From a virus, in the IMG/VR virus record IMGVR_UViG_3300048672_000386, positions 1 through 64,000 of that record: 64,000 nt of DNA. One strand, given 5' to 3'. Below the pieces are notes generated by a model, which ran no database searches, was not told the DNA's origin, and saw only the letters and a program-made list of their open reading frames with translations. A program made the position numbers and the translations under genes. Positions 18,583 to 28,100 of the stretch are shown one piece after another (positions within the stretch are counted from its first letter, which is position 1; each line of letters starts with the position of its first letter).

Positions 18583-20547
18583 CTAGTTATACAGGTAGTT
18601 TTCTATTTGTTTCCAATGTTCAGAAGTATAGGAGGGTATTCCAATAGCATAGGCACACCAAATCACATTCTTCTCAGCATCCATAGCTTCCTTCCTTTTA
18701 CCACTTACTAATTTGTAAACTTCTCTTTGTGTTCCACTTCTTACATCAATAAGCTTTCTACAGGACACCATCTGTTCTTCATACTGTCCATAACTTTGTT
18801 CATTAAAGAAGTACCTATCTTGGTTACAACCATCTATAAGGTTAAGTCCCACCCTTCTAAGTATTTCATTATGAGCTTTATGCGCACCAATATTATAAAT
18901 CTTTACACCCATTGTTTCTGCAAGACTTCTACGGGCTGATTTGTATGTTAAGGTATCCATTTCAGCAGGTTCGTTATAAATCTCATCATGACTAAATCTT
19001 AGTTCATCACTTCCTTTAGTTGCAAAGACGTGTTCATACCCTTGTATCTGGTTCATCTCAAGAACAAACCTATAAACAAGTTCAGTATTCCAACCACTAT
19101 CAATCCCACACCCAGAAATCTTTAAACTCTTACCACCAGTATGAGGATAATCTGCTGTGATAACATTCTTTAGTTCTTCCCAAACAGTGTCTTGATAGTT
19201 TTGCGTATTACCGAATATCTCTCTCCAAGTTACTAGATAGGAGTTACCATTTCTTCCCCATGCTCTTATAACATAAGCAAACCTGTTAATCTGAACGTCA
19301 ACTCCCATAGTTAGGATAAGCCCGTCACTAGGTACGATACCTTCTGGGTAGTTGCTACGCAGTTTCCTCATTTCTTCAACACTTAAAGCACTAACTCCAC
19401 TGGCATACGGAACTCCCATACAAGTATTATAAAAAGCCTTTAGTAAACCTTCCTTGCCTTTAGCATTGTCTACTTCTGCTAAGATTCTTTTCTTTGAAAG
19501 TTCAACAAAGTTCCCACCATCGAAAGGACTTAATAACTCTGAGAAGATAAACCCGAAAGTATCTGTAACTTCTGGCTTCTTAGCGTGCCAACCTTTAGAG
19601 AATCTACCTGTATGGTCAGTGAAACCATGTTTCTTTCCAGCACGGATATTTAAGTTCTTTTGCTCAAAAGTCCATTCAGTTGAACAACAGGGGCAAAAGA
19701 ACTTAGCACTGAAAGGGTCTTGTCTTCCATATTTCTCATCTATTCGTCTTTCACCAAACTCTGCAACTTGTATGGCGGCAAAGCTTGTACTGTCCATAGC
19801 TATAAGTTCCCCACATTCATGACACTCAGCTTTAAAAACAAGTTGATTAGAATATTTAATAGCTCTTTCGACTTGACAGAAGTCCATATTAGTTGGTGTA
19901 CTACCGCCTACAAACTTTCGCATGACTAAAGGAACAAGTTTCTGACGGTCAAGAAGTGCCGCTACAGTATCGCCTTGATTATTTACGTTATCAGGCGTAT
20001 CTGCAAACTCTTCAACTATGATAGTAGGTACATTATCTGATTTAACTAACGTACCAAGAGTTCTTAATCGTAACCAAGCTCCTTTGAGGTTATAATCAAA
20101 AATACTTTTCTTATTCTCAGATAGTCCTACATCAATAGCTTCCTGTAAGATTGGAGTATTCTCTATTAAAGGTTGTAATTTTCCTTTTCCATATTCCTTA
20201 GCTTTATCCTTAGTAGGAAAGCCTATCAGTGTATTTCTAGGATTAGTATGTATATTTTTTCCTAGCCAATTGTTAATTGTTTCTGTCCAAGCTATACGAG
20301 AAGATTTCTGTCCTATAATGACTGGGATATAAGGGTTATCCAAGCAGTCATATAGGTATTCCATGTAAGGAGTATAGTCAGGGTCAAACTTACCAATACC
20401 AAAGGAAGTCTCTGTGCTAGTTATACTTCTGTATTTCATTGCCCATTCCATAGAAGATAATCGAAGTATTGGGCGAAAGACCGCTTTAAGACAACTAGAT
20501 AAGAGTAATCTTTCTGATATATTATCTAAGGTTCTTTCAATATACAT
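18583..20547 (-). CDS. Large terminase subunit (GpA family)
   Basis: A 654-residue packaging motor and nuclease. N-terminal ATPase half includes a deviant Walker A ('IIGQKSSRIAWTE', about residue 79-91) and 'IIVEEFADTPDNVNNQGD' as the acidic motif region. A pair of zinc-knuckle-like CxxC motifs ('CHECG' about 242, 'CPCC' about 286) is typical of GpA. The nuclease half begins at 'LTMGVDVQINRF' (about 412), with Asp as a likely metal ligand. GpA-type terminases usually cut cos sites. The start follows the small terminase stop directly. Confidence 0.93.
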   Translation of the reverse strand: MYIERTLDNISERLLLSSCLKAVFRPILRLSSMEWAMKYRSITSTETSFGIGKFDPDYTPYMEYLYDCLDNPYIPVIIGQKSSRIAWTETINNWLGKNIHTNPRNTLIGFPTKDKAKEYGKGKLQPLIENTPILQEAIDVGLSENKKSIFDYNLKGAWLRLRTLGTLVKSDNVPTIIVEEFADTPDNVNNQGDTVAALLDRQKLVPLVMRKFVGGSTPTNMDFCQVERAIKYSNQLVFKAECHECGELIAMDSTSFAAIQVAEFGERRIDEKYGRQDPFSAKFFCPCCSTEWTFEQKNLNIRAGKKHGFTDHTGRFSKGWHAKKPEVTDTFGFIFSELLSPFDGGNFVELSKKRILAEVDNAKGKEGLLKAFYNTCMGVPYASGVSALSVEEMRKLRSNYPEGIVPSDGLILTMGVDVQINRFAYVIRAWGRNGNSYLVTWREIFGNTQNYQDTVWEELKNVITADYPHTGGKSLKISGCGIDSGWNTELVYRFVLEMNQIQGYEHVFATKGSDELRFSHDEIYNEPAEMDTLTYKSARRSLAETMGVKIYNIGAHKAHNEILRRVGLNLIDGCNQDRYFFNEQSYGQYEEQMVSCRKLIDVRSGTQREVYKLVSGKRKEAMDAEKNVIWCAYAIGIPSYTSEHWKQIENYLYN

Positions 20548-21165
20548 TTAAGAATCTTCCCTAGTGAAGTCAAAGGTATTTGTAATCTCTTCTATAGAAA
20601 ATTCAGTCTTTAACTTAGTTGTTACATAGTTTTGCTTATCTAAGATAGCATCTTCTTCTAGTTGAAGGGCTAGGTCATAGATTTCTTTAATACACTTATC
20701 AATAACTTCCTGTACTTCTGGATTTTCCTCAGCCGTGTGGCGAAGCATATTACAAATGTTAGTAAAAGAAGAAAGAAGTAGAGATTCTATATTGTTTTTA
20801 GCAACATATTCTAACCTAGAAGCTAAGACTTTTATTAATAATTCTTCTTGTCTAGTCTTATCAAGGTTAATCTTTTGTATTTTCTCAGCTATAGTAACTT
20901 GGTCTAATTGGTCGCGGAGTTCTGTATTTTTGAATCTTGGTTTAGCTTCTGCTTCAACAAGTTTAGCTTTAGCCGCTAACTCCTTAATTTCCTTATTATA
21001 CCTATAGTGATTAACTAAGGTAGTAAAATAATCTTGATAGGTAACACAATCTCTAAAAGTACCTGCGTCAGTAAGGTCTTTCCATGTCTTACCATTAAGT
21101 CCGCAAAGTCCATAAACCCTACTAAGAACTGCTGTATCTGTTGAATTTTCTATATAACTAGCCAT
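20548..21165 (-). CDS. Putative small terminase subunit (Nu1-like)
   Basis: A 205-residue protein directly upstream of the large terminase. The N-terminus ('LSRVYGLCGLNGKTWKDLTDAG') could be a DNA-binding helix-turn-helix, residues 55-110 are charged coiled coil, and the rest is helical, as in Nu1/DUF1441-type small terminases. It would recognise the packaging site. Family assigned by position and layout. Confidence 0.65.
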   Translation of the reverse strand: MASYIENSTDTAVLSRVYGLCGLNGKTWKDLTDAGTFRDCVTYQDYFTTLVNHYRYNKEIKELAAKAKLVEAEAKPRFKNTELRDQLDQVTIAEKIQKINLDKTRQEELLIKVLASRLEYVAKNNIESLLLSSFTNICNMLRHTAEENPEVQEVIDKCIKEIYDLALQLEEDAILDKQNYVTTKLKTEFSIEEITNTFDFTREDS

Positions 21166-21174
21166 AAACTTACT

Positions 21175-21459
21175 CTATTTAGTATTATGAATGTAACCTT
21201 CTAAGGCATAATAGGCTAAGATAAGTCCCATTATATACTTTACAGCTCTGCCTAAGAATGTTGAAATCTTTATAGCTTGTTGTGCTGTTTCATAAGCATC
21301 TACTATCGCTTGTGTGGAGGTTGTTAGTTCATCTAGTTTATGACTAAGTGAATTTAAGGAAGCTGTAGTTTGCTGCTTGTAAATTTCTTCTGCAACTATA
21401 TGGTCTTCTAAAAGCTTTCTATAATCTATCTCCATTGTATTGCTTATTTTATCATTCAT
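21175..21459 (-). CDS. Coiled-coil protein with C-terminal membrane segment, holin-like
   Basis: A 94-residue protein, first gene of the leftward virion operon. A coiled coil (about 15-60) precedes one hydrophobic segment ('YIMGLILAYYALEGYI', about 74-89). The single span and size could fit a holin or a spanin-like protein, but neither is established. Its start lies downstream of a strong promoter (21501-21530), with AAGGTACTT as a weak ribosome site. Confidence 0.6.
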   Translation of the reverse strand: MNDKISNTMEIDYRKLLEDHIVAEEIYKQQTTASLNSLSHKLDELTTSTQAIVDAYETAQQAIKISTFLGRAVKYIMGLILAYYALEGYIHNTK

Positions 21460-21486
21460 ATAAGTACCTTATTTAATGGTGTAACT

Positions 21487-21515
21487 TTTAATTTTATGGT
21501 ACTATAGCGTATATT
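21487..21515 (+). promoter_or_regulatory. Weak rightward promoter candidate for the L-K-I-J operon
   Basis: TTTAAT (21487-21492) and TATATT (21510-21515) are 17 nt apart on the plus strand, overlapping the leftward promoter. Transcription would start within about 20 nt of the first ATG at 21537, which has no visible Shine-Dalgarno, so the mRNA may have a very short leader. Confidence 0.35.
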
Positions 21516-21530
21516 TTATAAACCTGTCAA
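21501..21530 (-). promoter_or_regulatory. Leftward sigma-70 promoter for packaging/head operon
   Basis: Minus strand TTGACA (21525-21530), an 18-nt spacer and TATAGT (21501-21506). This is close to the sigma-70 consensus and sits in the 77-bp spacer between the divergent virion operons. Confidence 0.75.
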
Positions 21531-21536
21531 GCCATT

Positions 21537-22061
21537 ATGCCAGACGAAAACTTACAACTTATCCAACAGCTAGAGTTACCTAACCTTGTAGAACTATTTG
21601 AAGTAGTTTACAATGGTGTTACTTATAGACTAACTAATGGAATAAGAAGTGGCAGTATTTGGTGGAATGGAGAAGCGTTCTCTGCTTTTCCAGTGGTTAT
21701 AACTGATGTTACTTTTAATGAGACTAATAGTAATGATACTCCAAAGTTATCTGTCGCTAAAAGGGATGCTTATTGGTTATCAGCGGTTTATAAATTGCCT
21801 AATCTTAAAGGTGCAAAAGTTACTTATATACAAACTACTGAAAATTATGTTGGGGTAGATAGTTTAAGTAGTACACCATTATATTTAATGAAGCGACACT
21901 TTACAATTGACCAAATGCTGAGTAAGCAAGCAGGGCAATTAGTTTATGGTTTGGGAACTTATACTAATTTTAAGCAAATGAAGTACCCAAGACGACAAAT
22001 GCTTAGGGATGGTTTACCTAAGTTAAGATTTGCTGGGCTTGGCTATACCAAGACTTCCTAA
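21537..22061 (+). CDS. Minor tail protein gpL-like
   Basis: A 174-residue protein that opens the rightward tail operon, followed by K, I and J homologues in lambda order. It has 'PNLVELFEVVYNGVTYRLTNG' near the N-terminus, resembling the gpL family start. The cysteines that bind the Fe-S cluster in lambda gpL are absent: there is no Cys here, and the protein is shorter than lambda gpL (232 aa). No clear ribosome site precedes the ATG. Confidence 0.7.
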   Translation: MPDENLQLIQQLELPNLVELFEVVYNGVTYRLTNGIRSGSIWWNGEAFSAFPVVITDVTFNETNSNDTPKLSVAKRDAYWLSAVYKLPNLKGAKVTYIQTTENYVGVDSLSSTPLYLMKRHFTIDQMLSKQAGQLVYGLGTYTNFKQMKYPRRQMLRDGLPKLRFAGLGYTKTS

Positions 22062-22090
22062 ATCAACTAACAAACATAATGGAGATAATT

Positions 22091-22873
22091 ATGATACTTT
22101 CAGATAAAACTCTTACACAAATAGAACTAGCAACTCGTAGAGCTTACCCAAATGAAATGGCTGGTTTCATCCTTATTGATGGAACTTTTGAAGAACAAGT
22201 TAATATCTCTACTAATGACAAAACAAGTTCTTTTGAGATAGACCCGCTCAAGTTCCTAGAAGAAAAGGATAGTATCTTTGCAATCATCCATTCGCATACA
22301 AAGCAAAGTCACTTACATCCACAAACCCCAAGTCTTGCTGATTTAGTTCTAGCAAACACTTACAAACGTACCTTATATATAACATCTTTTGTAAACGGTG
22401 TTTATAACCAACCTTTAAAAGTACCGCCTGACCCTTCAAATACTTATATTAATCGTCCTTACATCTTTGGAGTCTCTGATTGTGGCATACTTATACGAGA
22501 TTACTACCATTTTGAGTTTGATATTAGTATTGAACTTACCCTCGAATCTCATTTAACGGTTAAGAAAGACTGGGAAGGATTAGTTAAGAAGACTATTGAA
22601 GATAATCAATTAAAGGATATTGGTTATTTTGAAGAAGACAGGGTTGCGTCTTCTATTATTAGTAATGGTTTACTGGATATTACACAAGTTGGGAAGTTAC
22701 AGAAAGGTGATTTGTTAATAACTTCTATCTTAGGCTATTTTAACAACCATGCTATGATTTACATCGGTGATGGGCTACTTCTTAATCAAGCAGAGATTTC
22801 AAAAATAGAACCTTTGGAACTTTATATGAATAAGATAACAAAGGTTTATCGTCACCCAGCTTTGGTGAAATAA
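22091..22873 (+). CDS. Tail assembly protein gpK-like (JAB/MPN peptidase plus NlpC/P60)
   Basis: A 260-residue two-domain protein. The N-terminal half has the JAMM metalloprotease layout: Glu in 'PNEMAGFIL' and 'IHSHTKQSHLHPQTPSLAD' (HxH, S, D). The C-terminal half is NlpC/P60-like, with Cys in 'VSDCGILIRDYY' and His in 'NNHAMIYIGDG'. In lambda gpK the same fusion works at the tail tip, probably processing tail protein or peptidoglycan. The start is at ATG 22091, after GGAG; an ATG 12 nt upstream includes that GGAG. Confidence 0.9.
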   Translation: MILSDKTLTQIELATRRAYPNEMAGFILIDGTFEEQVNISTNDKTSSFEIDPLKFLEEKDSIFAIIHSHTKQSHLHPQTPSLADLVLANTYKRTLYITSFVNGVYNQPLKVPPDPSNTYINRPYIFGVSDCGILIRDYYHFEFDISIELTLESHLTVKKDWEGLVKKTIEDNQLKDIGYFEEDRVASSIISNGLLDITQVGKLQKGDLLITSILGYFNNHAMIYIGDGLLLNQAEISKIEPLELYMNKITKVYRHPALVK

Positions 22874-22874
22874 G

Positions 22875-23513
22875 ATGCACATTATTTTCTTTAATGGACA
22901 AGATGTTGAAAGGTTTAACTTAGAAGTTAAGAATCTTATTCAGTTATATGATTATTTAAAAGTTAATCAACCAAGAATCTTTAAAGAAGTTTCTACAAAA
23001 GAACTTTCTTATACTATTTATTTAGAAGGAAGAGAAAAAGCTTATCCTTTGTTAGCAACCATGCTGGATTATGACTTTAGTGGTTATGATGTTTTAGTTA
23101 TTTGTCCGAAGATTAGCGGGGAAGTTTTATTTACTTCTATAGCGGCTGCTGTAACTGCTAGTGTTGCAGCTAGTATTGGTGCTGGTTTAGCGGCAACTGC
23201 TGCTGGTTATGTTGTAGCTACTGTAGTTACAGTAGGTATTATCATTGCCCTAGGTATGTTAGTTCGCGCCCTTTCTCCTCAAAATAAACTAGACTCCCAA
23301 GACCCTTCCCAAGTATCTAAACTCTTTAATGGTGTTCCAAACATAACAGAACAAGGTGGAAGTGTTCCTGTAGTTTTTGGTTATTGTTTGTACGGTGGGG
23401 TACGAATAGGTTTAAAACTAGAGGTTGCTAAAACTAGCTATCATGATGTTACAATGGTTGCTGACTTTAATGCTGCTACAGGTCTTCCTTCAAAATGGTT
23501 GAAACTATCATGA
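22875..23513 (+). CDS. Tail assembly protein gpI-like
   Basis: A 212-residue protein between K and J. A ubiquitin-like beta-grasp N-terminus is followed by an Ala/Gly/Val hydrophobic stretch (about 87-127) and a C-terminal 'LFNGVPNITEQGGSVPVVFG' segment that is characteristic of gpI family proteins. Lambda gpI is required for tip assembly but is absent from virions. Its stop overlaps a candidate J start (ATGA at 23510). Confidence 0.85.
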   Translation: MHIIFFNGQDVERFNLEVKNLIQLYDYLKVNQPRIFKEVSTKELSYTIYLEGREKAYPLLATMLDYDFSGYDVLVICPKISGEVLFTSIAAAVTASVAASIGAGLAATAAGYVVATVVTVGIIIALGMLVRALSPQNKLDSQDPSQVSKLFNGVPNITEQGGSVPVVFGYCLYGGVRIGLKLEVAKTSYHDVTMVADFNAATGLPSKWLKLS

Positions 23514-25897
23514 ATACCTTACCTGCTATATATGGTGAAATGGGAGGCGCACCCTCTGCACCTATAAACATGGCGGCAAACTTACGTTCTGACCAATCTT
23601 TATTAATGTTATTTGTAGTTAGTGAGGGGGAAGTTACTTCTCTCGAAGACATCTACTTTAATGATGTTAGTATTAGTGAATTTAAAGCTAGTTTTTCCTT
23701 TACCTATGGTGAAGTAACTCAAGGAATGATTCCTTACTTAAATGCTTCTGCTGTTACTGAAAGTATTGGAACTCCAATTCCTTATAATGATAGTGCTGGA
23801 GCTACCAGACCTATTTCTGGAGACTTTGATTACATAGATGTTTATATAAACTTTAGTAACATAGTGCATACTGAGGGTAATAATAAAGTTTATGCAGATG
23901 TTAGTTTTAATATCTATAGTGCGGATAGTTCAATTTCTCCAACCTACATTCTGGCTTATCTTACTTCTTTTGCAGGTAAGAGTGATGGAGCTTATCAAGT
24001 TTCTTACAGGATTAATCGTCCTATTGCTAATAACGGAGACCACGAGTGGTCTATCAAGATAGCACATACTAACCTTAGTGGATATACGCTAGATGAATCT
24101 TGTATTATAACTATCCAAACTATCTCATATTATAACTCTAGTATCGTTAGTAACTATGCAGGTTCAGCACTTGTAGCTATAAGAATAGAAGATGCTTCTG
24201 AAATAGGTGGTGGTATTCCACAAGTTTCCTTTAAAGGTAAAGGTGTTAAGTTAATGCTACCAAGTTCTAGTTACTACAATCCAGTGACAGGTCTTTATAG
24301 GAACATTGCAGATACAGCATGGGTAAGTCCAACAGATATAACTAGAGCTACTTGGACTGGTGCTTTTCACACGGTTACAAGTATTCCAAACTATCAATAC
24401 TCAAACAACCTAAGTTGGGTTATTTATAACTTTCTAAGTGATTGGTTATTTTTTGAAGTAGATGGAATACGTTATCCCAGAGGTTGCGAGATTCCAAAGG
24501 AGCATATTGCTCATTTTACCTTTGAAGAGTTTGGAAGATACTGCGATGAGCTATTAAGTTATCAAGCTTATGAAGGCGCACCAGTTATTACAGAAAGACG
24601 TTACACAGTTAATAGACAATTCTTTGAAAGAAAGGACGCAAAGACTGCTAGGGATGATTTACTTACACTTGGTAATGCTGAACTTATTGAATATGATGGG
24701 TTAGTTTCTATTGTTTGGGATAGAAGATTTTCTCAAGATGAGATTGACCAAAGTTTAGTCTTTACTAATCAAAATGTACAAGATGGTATCTTTGAATATG
24801 CTAGTACAGATATTACCGATAACAATACACAGATAAATGTAACTATCCAAGAGATTGATAACAGAAATAAAACAAGAACATTACTTGTTATGGCTAGTGA
24901 ACTGGAAGATTTCTTAGGACTAACCGCAGGATACTTTAATTCCTTATATGGATATACAAGTTCAGACTACCTAATGCTTGGTTGTGCTAGTGTAGCAACA
25001 GGACTTAGAAAAGGTAGAAATCTTCTCTGGGATTCCTTAATGATTGACTTAGATGGGGATGGTATTGTACAATTTCGTTGTCTTATTGAAGCAGTTATGT
25101 TACATAAAGGAAGTTTAATAAGAATCCATGATAGTAATATGTTTGATACTATAGAGACTGGAAGGGTAGTTAGCTATGCCTCTAGCCCAGTAGGTATAAG
25201 TCTTGTACTTGATAGAGCTATTACTTTACATGGTATAACTACTTTAATGGTGTATGATAGTCTTGGTGGTTTAGTTGAATTATTATTGGAAGAAACCTCT
25301 GGAACATTAAATGAAGTATCAGCAACGTATGCTGGAACACTAGAGTTAATACCACAAAGTATCTTTATTCAAAAGTCTGAACGAACAACTTTGTATAAAG
25401 TCTCTAATATTACTAAGGAAGATAATAATTATCTAGTTGAAGCAATTAAATATGATGCTAGAAAGTATGATTTCATTGAACAAGTAGTTACCTTACCAAG
25501 TACAGAAAACTTTGTAGAAGTAATTGCAGGTAAAGTACCAAAAGTTAGTAATATTCAACTAGAGGATAAGACTTCTTTAGATGACATTACCAGTAAGTTC
25601 TTTACCTTAACATGGGAACATAGTGGTTTACCTGATAGGGCATATAAATATCAAGTTGATTGGGCAACTTCTTTAGGAGATACAGGGTCTTTTATTACAC
25701 ACTCCAAAAGTAGTAACTTTACACAAACAATAACACAAAATAATCTTATCTATTTTTTTACAATAACTGCATTAAGTAACTTGGACTTACCAAGTAAAGC
25801 AGTTACTTTTGCCTATGCAGAAGTTAGATATGATACAGGATTACATTATGATAGCCCTTCACTTTATTATGATGGTCTTTCAGCATTACAATTTTAG
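23495..25897 (+). CDS. Tail tip / host specificity protein gpJ-like
   Basis: An 800-residue tip protein after gpI. The N-terminus ('LLMLFVVSEGEVTSLEDIYFND') has the gpJ-type 'SEG' motif, the middle is beta-rich with 'FTFEEFGRYCDELLSYQAY', and the C-terminus has a fibronectin-III-like domain ('SKFFTLTWEHSGLPDRAYKY'). Lambda gpJ has 1132 residues, so the C-terminal receptor part is shorter and may be moved to the fibre genes that follow. The true start may be 23510 (ATGA overlap). Confidence 0.88.
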   Translation: MVETIMNTLPAIYGEMGGAPSAPINMAANLRSDQSLLMLFVVSEGEVTSLEDIYFNDVSISEFKASFSFTYGEVTQGMIPYLNASAVTESIGTPIPYNDSAGATRPISGDFDYIDVYINFSNIVHTEGNNKVYADVSFNIYSADSSISPTYILAYLTSFAGKSDGAYQVSYRINRPIANNGDHEWSIKIAHTNLSGYTLDESCIITIQTISYYNSSIVSNYAGSALVAIRIEDASEIGGGIPQVSFKGKGVKLMLPSSSYYNPVTGLYRNIADTAWVSPTDITRATWTGAFHTVTSIPNYQYSNNLSWVIYNFLSDWLFFEVDGIRYPRGCEIPKEHIAHFTFEEFGRYCDELLSYQAYEGAPVITERRYTVNRQFFERKDAKTARDDLLTLGNAELIEYDGLVSIVWDRRFSQDEIDQSLVFTNQNVQDGIFEYASTDITDNNTQINVTIQEIDNRNKTRTLLVMASELEDFLGLTAGYFNSLYGYTSSDYLMLGCASVATGLRKGRNLLWDSLMIDLDGDGIVQFRCLIEAVMLHKGSLIRIHDSNMFDTIETGRVVSYASSPVGISLVLDRAITLHGITTLMVYDSLGGLVELLLEETSGTLNEVSATYAGTLELIPQSIFIQKSERTTLYKVSNITKEDNNYLVEAIKYDARKYDFIEQVVTLPSTENFVEVIAGKVPKVSNIQLEDKTSLDDITSKFFTLTWEHSGLPDRAYKYQVDWATSLGDTGSFITHSKSSNFTQTITQNNLIYFFTITALSNLDLPSKAVTFAYAEVRYDTGLHYDSPSLYYDGLSALQF

Positions 25898-25906
25898 GAG
25901 ATAAAG

Positions 25907-26353
25907 ATGGCGAGTACAATTGATAAGACAAAACCAGTAGACAATAGCTTAGTAACTGCGGCAGAGTTACGGGCTAACTTTGTTGCTGCTAGTACGGATA
26001 TTGAAACTTTGCAAGCTAATCAAGGAGCTACCGCAGGATTGCTTAGTAAATCGTTAGACTATACTACAATACTAACCGATGCTAACAAACAAATACTACA
26101 TCCTAGTAGTGATACTTCTGCTAGAATTTTCACAATAGCGGCTAATAGTAGCGTAGCTTACCCTCTTGGAACTACATTAACTTTCTTAAATCAAGATAGT
26201 GCTGGAAGTCTAACAATTGCAATAGCTTCTGACACTATGAGACTAGCAGGAGCTGGGACTACAGGAAGTAGAACCCTTGCTCATAATGGAATAGCTATAG
26301 CTATAAAACTTGCAACAACTGAATGGTTAATCTATGGTTTTGGCTTAACTTAG
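25907..26353 (+). CDS. Tail fibre-associated protein with beta-rich C-terminal domain
   Basis: A 148-residue protein right after gpJ. It starts with a helical piece ('LVTAAELRANFVAASTDIETLQANQGAT') common in phage fibre attachment modules and ends in a beta-rich domain ('PLGTTLTFLNQDSAGSLTIAI'). Start has AGGAG. It is probably part of the fibre; receptor unknown. Confidence 0.6.
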   Translation: MASTIDKTKPVDNSLVTAAELRANFVAASTDIETLQANQGATAGLLSKSLDYTTILTDANKQILHPSSDTSARIFTIAANSSVAYPLGTTLTFLNQDSAGSLTIAIASDTMRLAGAGTTGSRTLAHNGIAIAIKLATTEWLIYGFGLT

Positions 26354-26382
26354 GCTTTTTATAACTTTACAGGAATAAGACA

Positions 26383-26673
26383 ATGACAGATGCAGTAATT
26401 TTAAAACAAGGTACGCTTAGTAACGATGGAACTGAGCAAGTTACTTTACCAGTTAGATACTATGATAACGGAGACGGAACTTATAGTGAGCAAATAACAG
26501 TAGGAGCTAGTGGAACTACCTCAAACTTACCTAAACATGATGAGATAATTATAACTAATAATGAAGCGGGAAGTCCTACACTTATAGTTTACAAACTAGC
26601 TTCTGTAACTGTACTAACTATCACAAATACTTATGATGGTAGTAATTTCTTAACACATTCAGTTCGGAGCTAA
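26383..26673 (+). CDS. Small beta-rich tail fibre module protein
   Basis: A 96-residue protein with alternating Thr/Ser beta strands ('DGTYSEQITVGASGTTSN') and no signal peptide. It sits between fibre genes and is likely a virion accessory protein. Family not recognised. Confidence 0.5.
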   Translation: MTDAVILKQGTLSNDGTEQVTLPVRYYDNGDGTYSEQITVGASGTTSNLPKHDEIIITNNEAGSPTLIVYKLASVTVLTITNTYDGSNFLTHSVRS

Positions 26674-26675
26674 TT

Positions 26676-28100
26676 ATGTTGACTAAACTCGACCCTTTCA
26701 CAGGACTTCCAGTTCTTGTACCTGATAAAACTGATATTGGACTTCCATCTGTCCCTAATGTTGACTGTACTAATGCTAGTAATATAACTTTTGGAGTGTT
26801 ACCACTAGCACAACATAACCCAGCAGCTCTGGAAAGACTTTATAAATACACTGGAGCGCAACTAACTCCTGAACTTATGGGTTTGACAACTACAGATGTT
26901 CAAAATGGTGATACTATTCAAATCTATAACATTGCTAATGCTAATCATCTAAGAATGTGGATAGTTAATACAGATACTGCATTAAATGTAGCTAGTAGTT
27001 TTACAGAATATACTGCTGGAACTGCTTCGGCAGTTGCTTGGGGTGGAATTACTGGAGTTCCAAGTCCTGTAAGTTCACTTTCTGGAACAAATACAGGTGA
27101 TAATGCTGTTAATAGTAATTATAGTAGTTTAGTATCTAATGCTACACACACAGGAGATGCTACAGGAGCTACTGCTTTAACTGTAGTTGCAATTAATAAT
27201 ACTAACTTAGCTAGTTTAGCTACTGGAATTTTAAAGAATACAACAAGTACAGGAGTTCCTAGTATAGCAGTAGCCGCAGACTTTCCTATGTTAAACCAGA
27301 ATACTACAGGTAATGCGGCTACTGTTACTACTAATGCTAATCTTTCAGGTCATGTAACTTCGGTAGGTAATACTACTTCACTAGGTAGTTTTACCCTAGG
27401 ACAGTTAGATACTGCTATAAGCGATGCTAGTCTTAGACAAATATCCCGTGATGGGATTGATAGTGTAGGTTTGGCAAAAATACTTGACCCTATAACTAGC
27501 AAACGAATACAAGCTTGCTATATAGATAACATAGCTTATATAAGATTGCCAACTTTCGCGGAGTTAGCCACAGCCTATGGAAGTCAGATTCTAGCTTCTG
27601 GTTGGTCTATTACTATTACTAACTACTCTAATACAGAAATCCCCCTTCAAGATGGCAATGCCTCTTTAATAGGTTACTTAAGTTCAGGGGTTACAGCTAT
27701 CTTTACCTATATATATCTTGGCGATACTACTGATTATTGGGACTTTACTATACCAACTAGCTCAAACAAGCAGAACTATTTTACTTATCCCCCCACTTTT
27801 AAAGGCGTTATAGAAACACATTACCAAATAACTGATACTGCTGGTTTTGCTATAGACCCAAATAATGGAACTGTGCAGTATGTTACTTTAGGAGCTAATA
27901 GAACTCCTGTAGCTGCTAATTGGGCTATCGGACAATCCGTAACTTTAATGGTTGATGATGGGACTGCTTATGCAATAACGTGGTCTGGGTTAGGGGTTAC
28001 TTGGTTGTCAGGGTTAGCTGCACCAACACTTGCAACTACGGGATATACAGCTATTACCTTGTTTAAAGGTTTAGGCGGTGTTATTTATGGGAGTTATTGA
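26676..28100 (+). CDS. Tail fibre protein
   Basis: A 474-residue Ser/Thr/Asn/Gly-rich protein. The middle has fibre-like repeats ('LSGTNTGDNAVNSN', 'THTGDATGATALTVVAINN', 'NQNTTGNAATVTTNANLSG'), typical of trimeric phage fibre shafts. Residues about 300-474 form a separate beta-rich tip that is likely to bind the receptor. Its stop overlaps the next gene's start. Confidence 0.8.
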   Translation: MLTKLDPFTGLPVLVPDKTDIGLPSVPNVDCTNASNITFGVLPLAQHNPAALERLYKYTGAQLTPELMGLTTTDVQNGDTIQIYNIANANHLRMWIVNTDTALNVASSFTEYTAGTASAVAWGGITGVPSPVSSLSGTNTGDNAVNSNYSSLVSNATHTGDATGATALTVVAINNTNLASLATGILKNTTSTGVPSIAVAADFPMLNQNTTGNAATVTTNANLSGHVTSVGNTTSLGSFTLGQLDTAISDASLRQISRDGIDSVGLAKILDPITSKRIQACYIDNIAYIRLPTFAELATAYGSQILASGWSITITNYSNTEIPLQDGNASLIGYLSSGVTAIFTYIYLGDTTDYWDFTIPTSSNKQNYFTYPPTFKGVIETHYQITDTAGFAIDPNNGTVQYVTLGANRTPVAANWAIGQSVTLMVDDGTAYAITWSGLGVTWLSGLAAPTLATTGYTAITLFKGLGGVIYGSY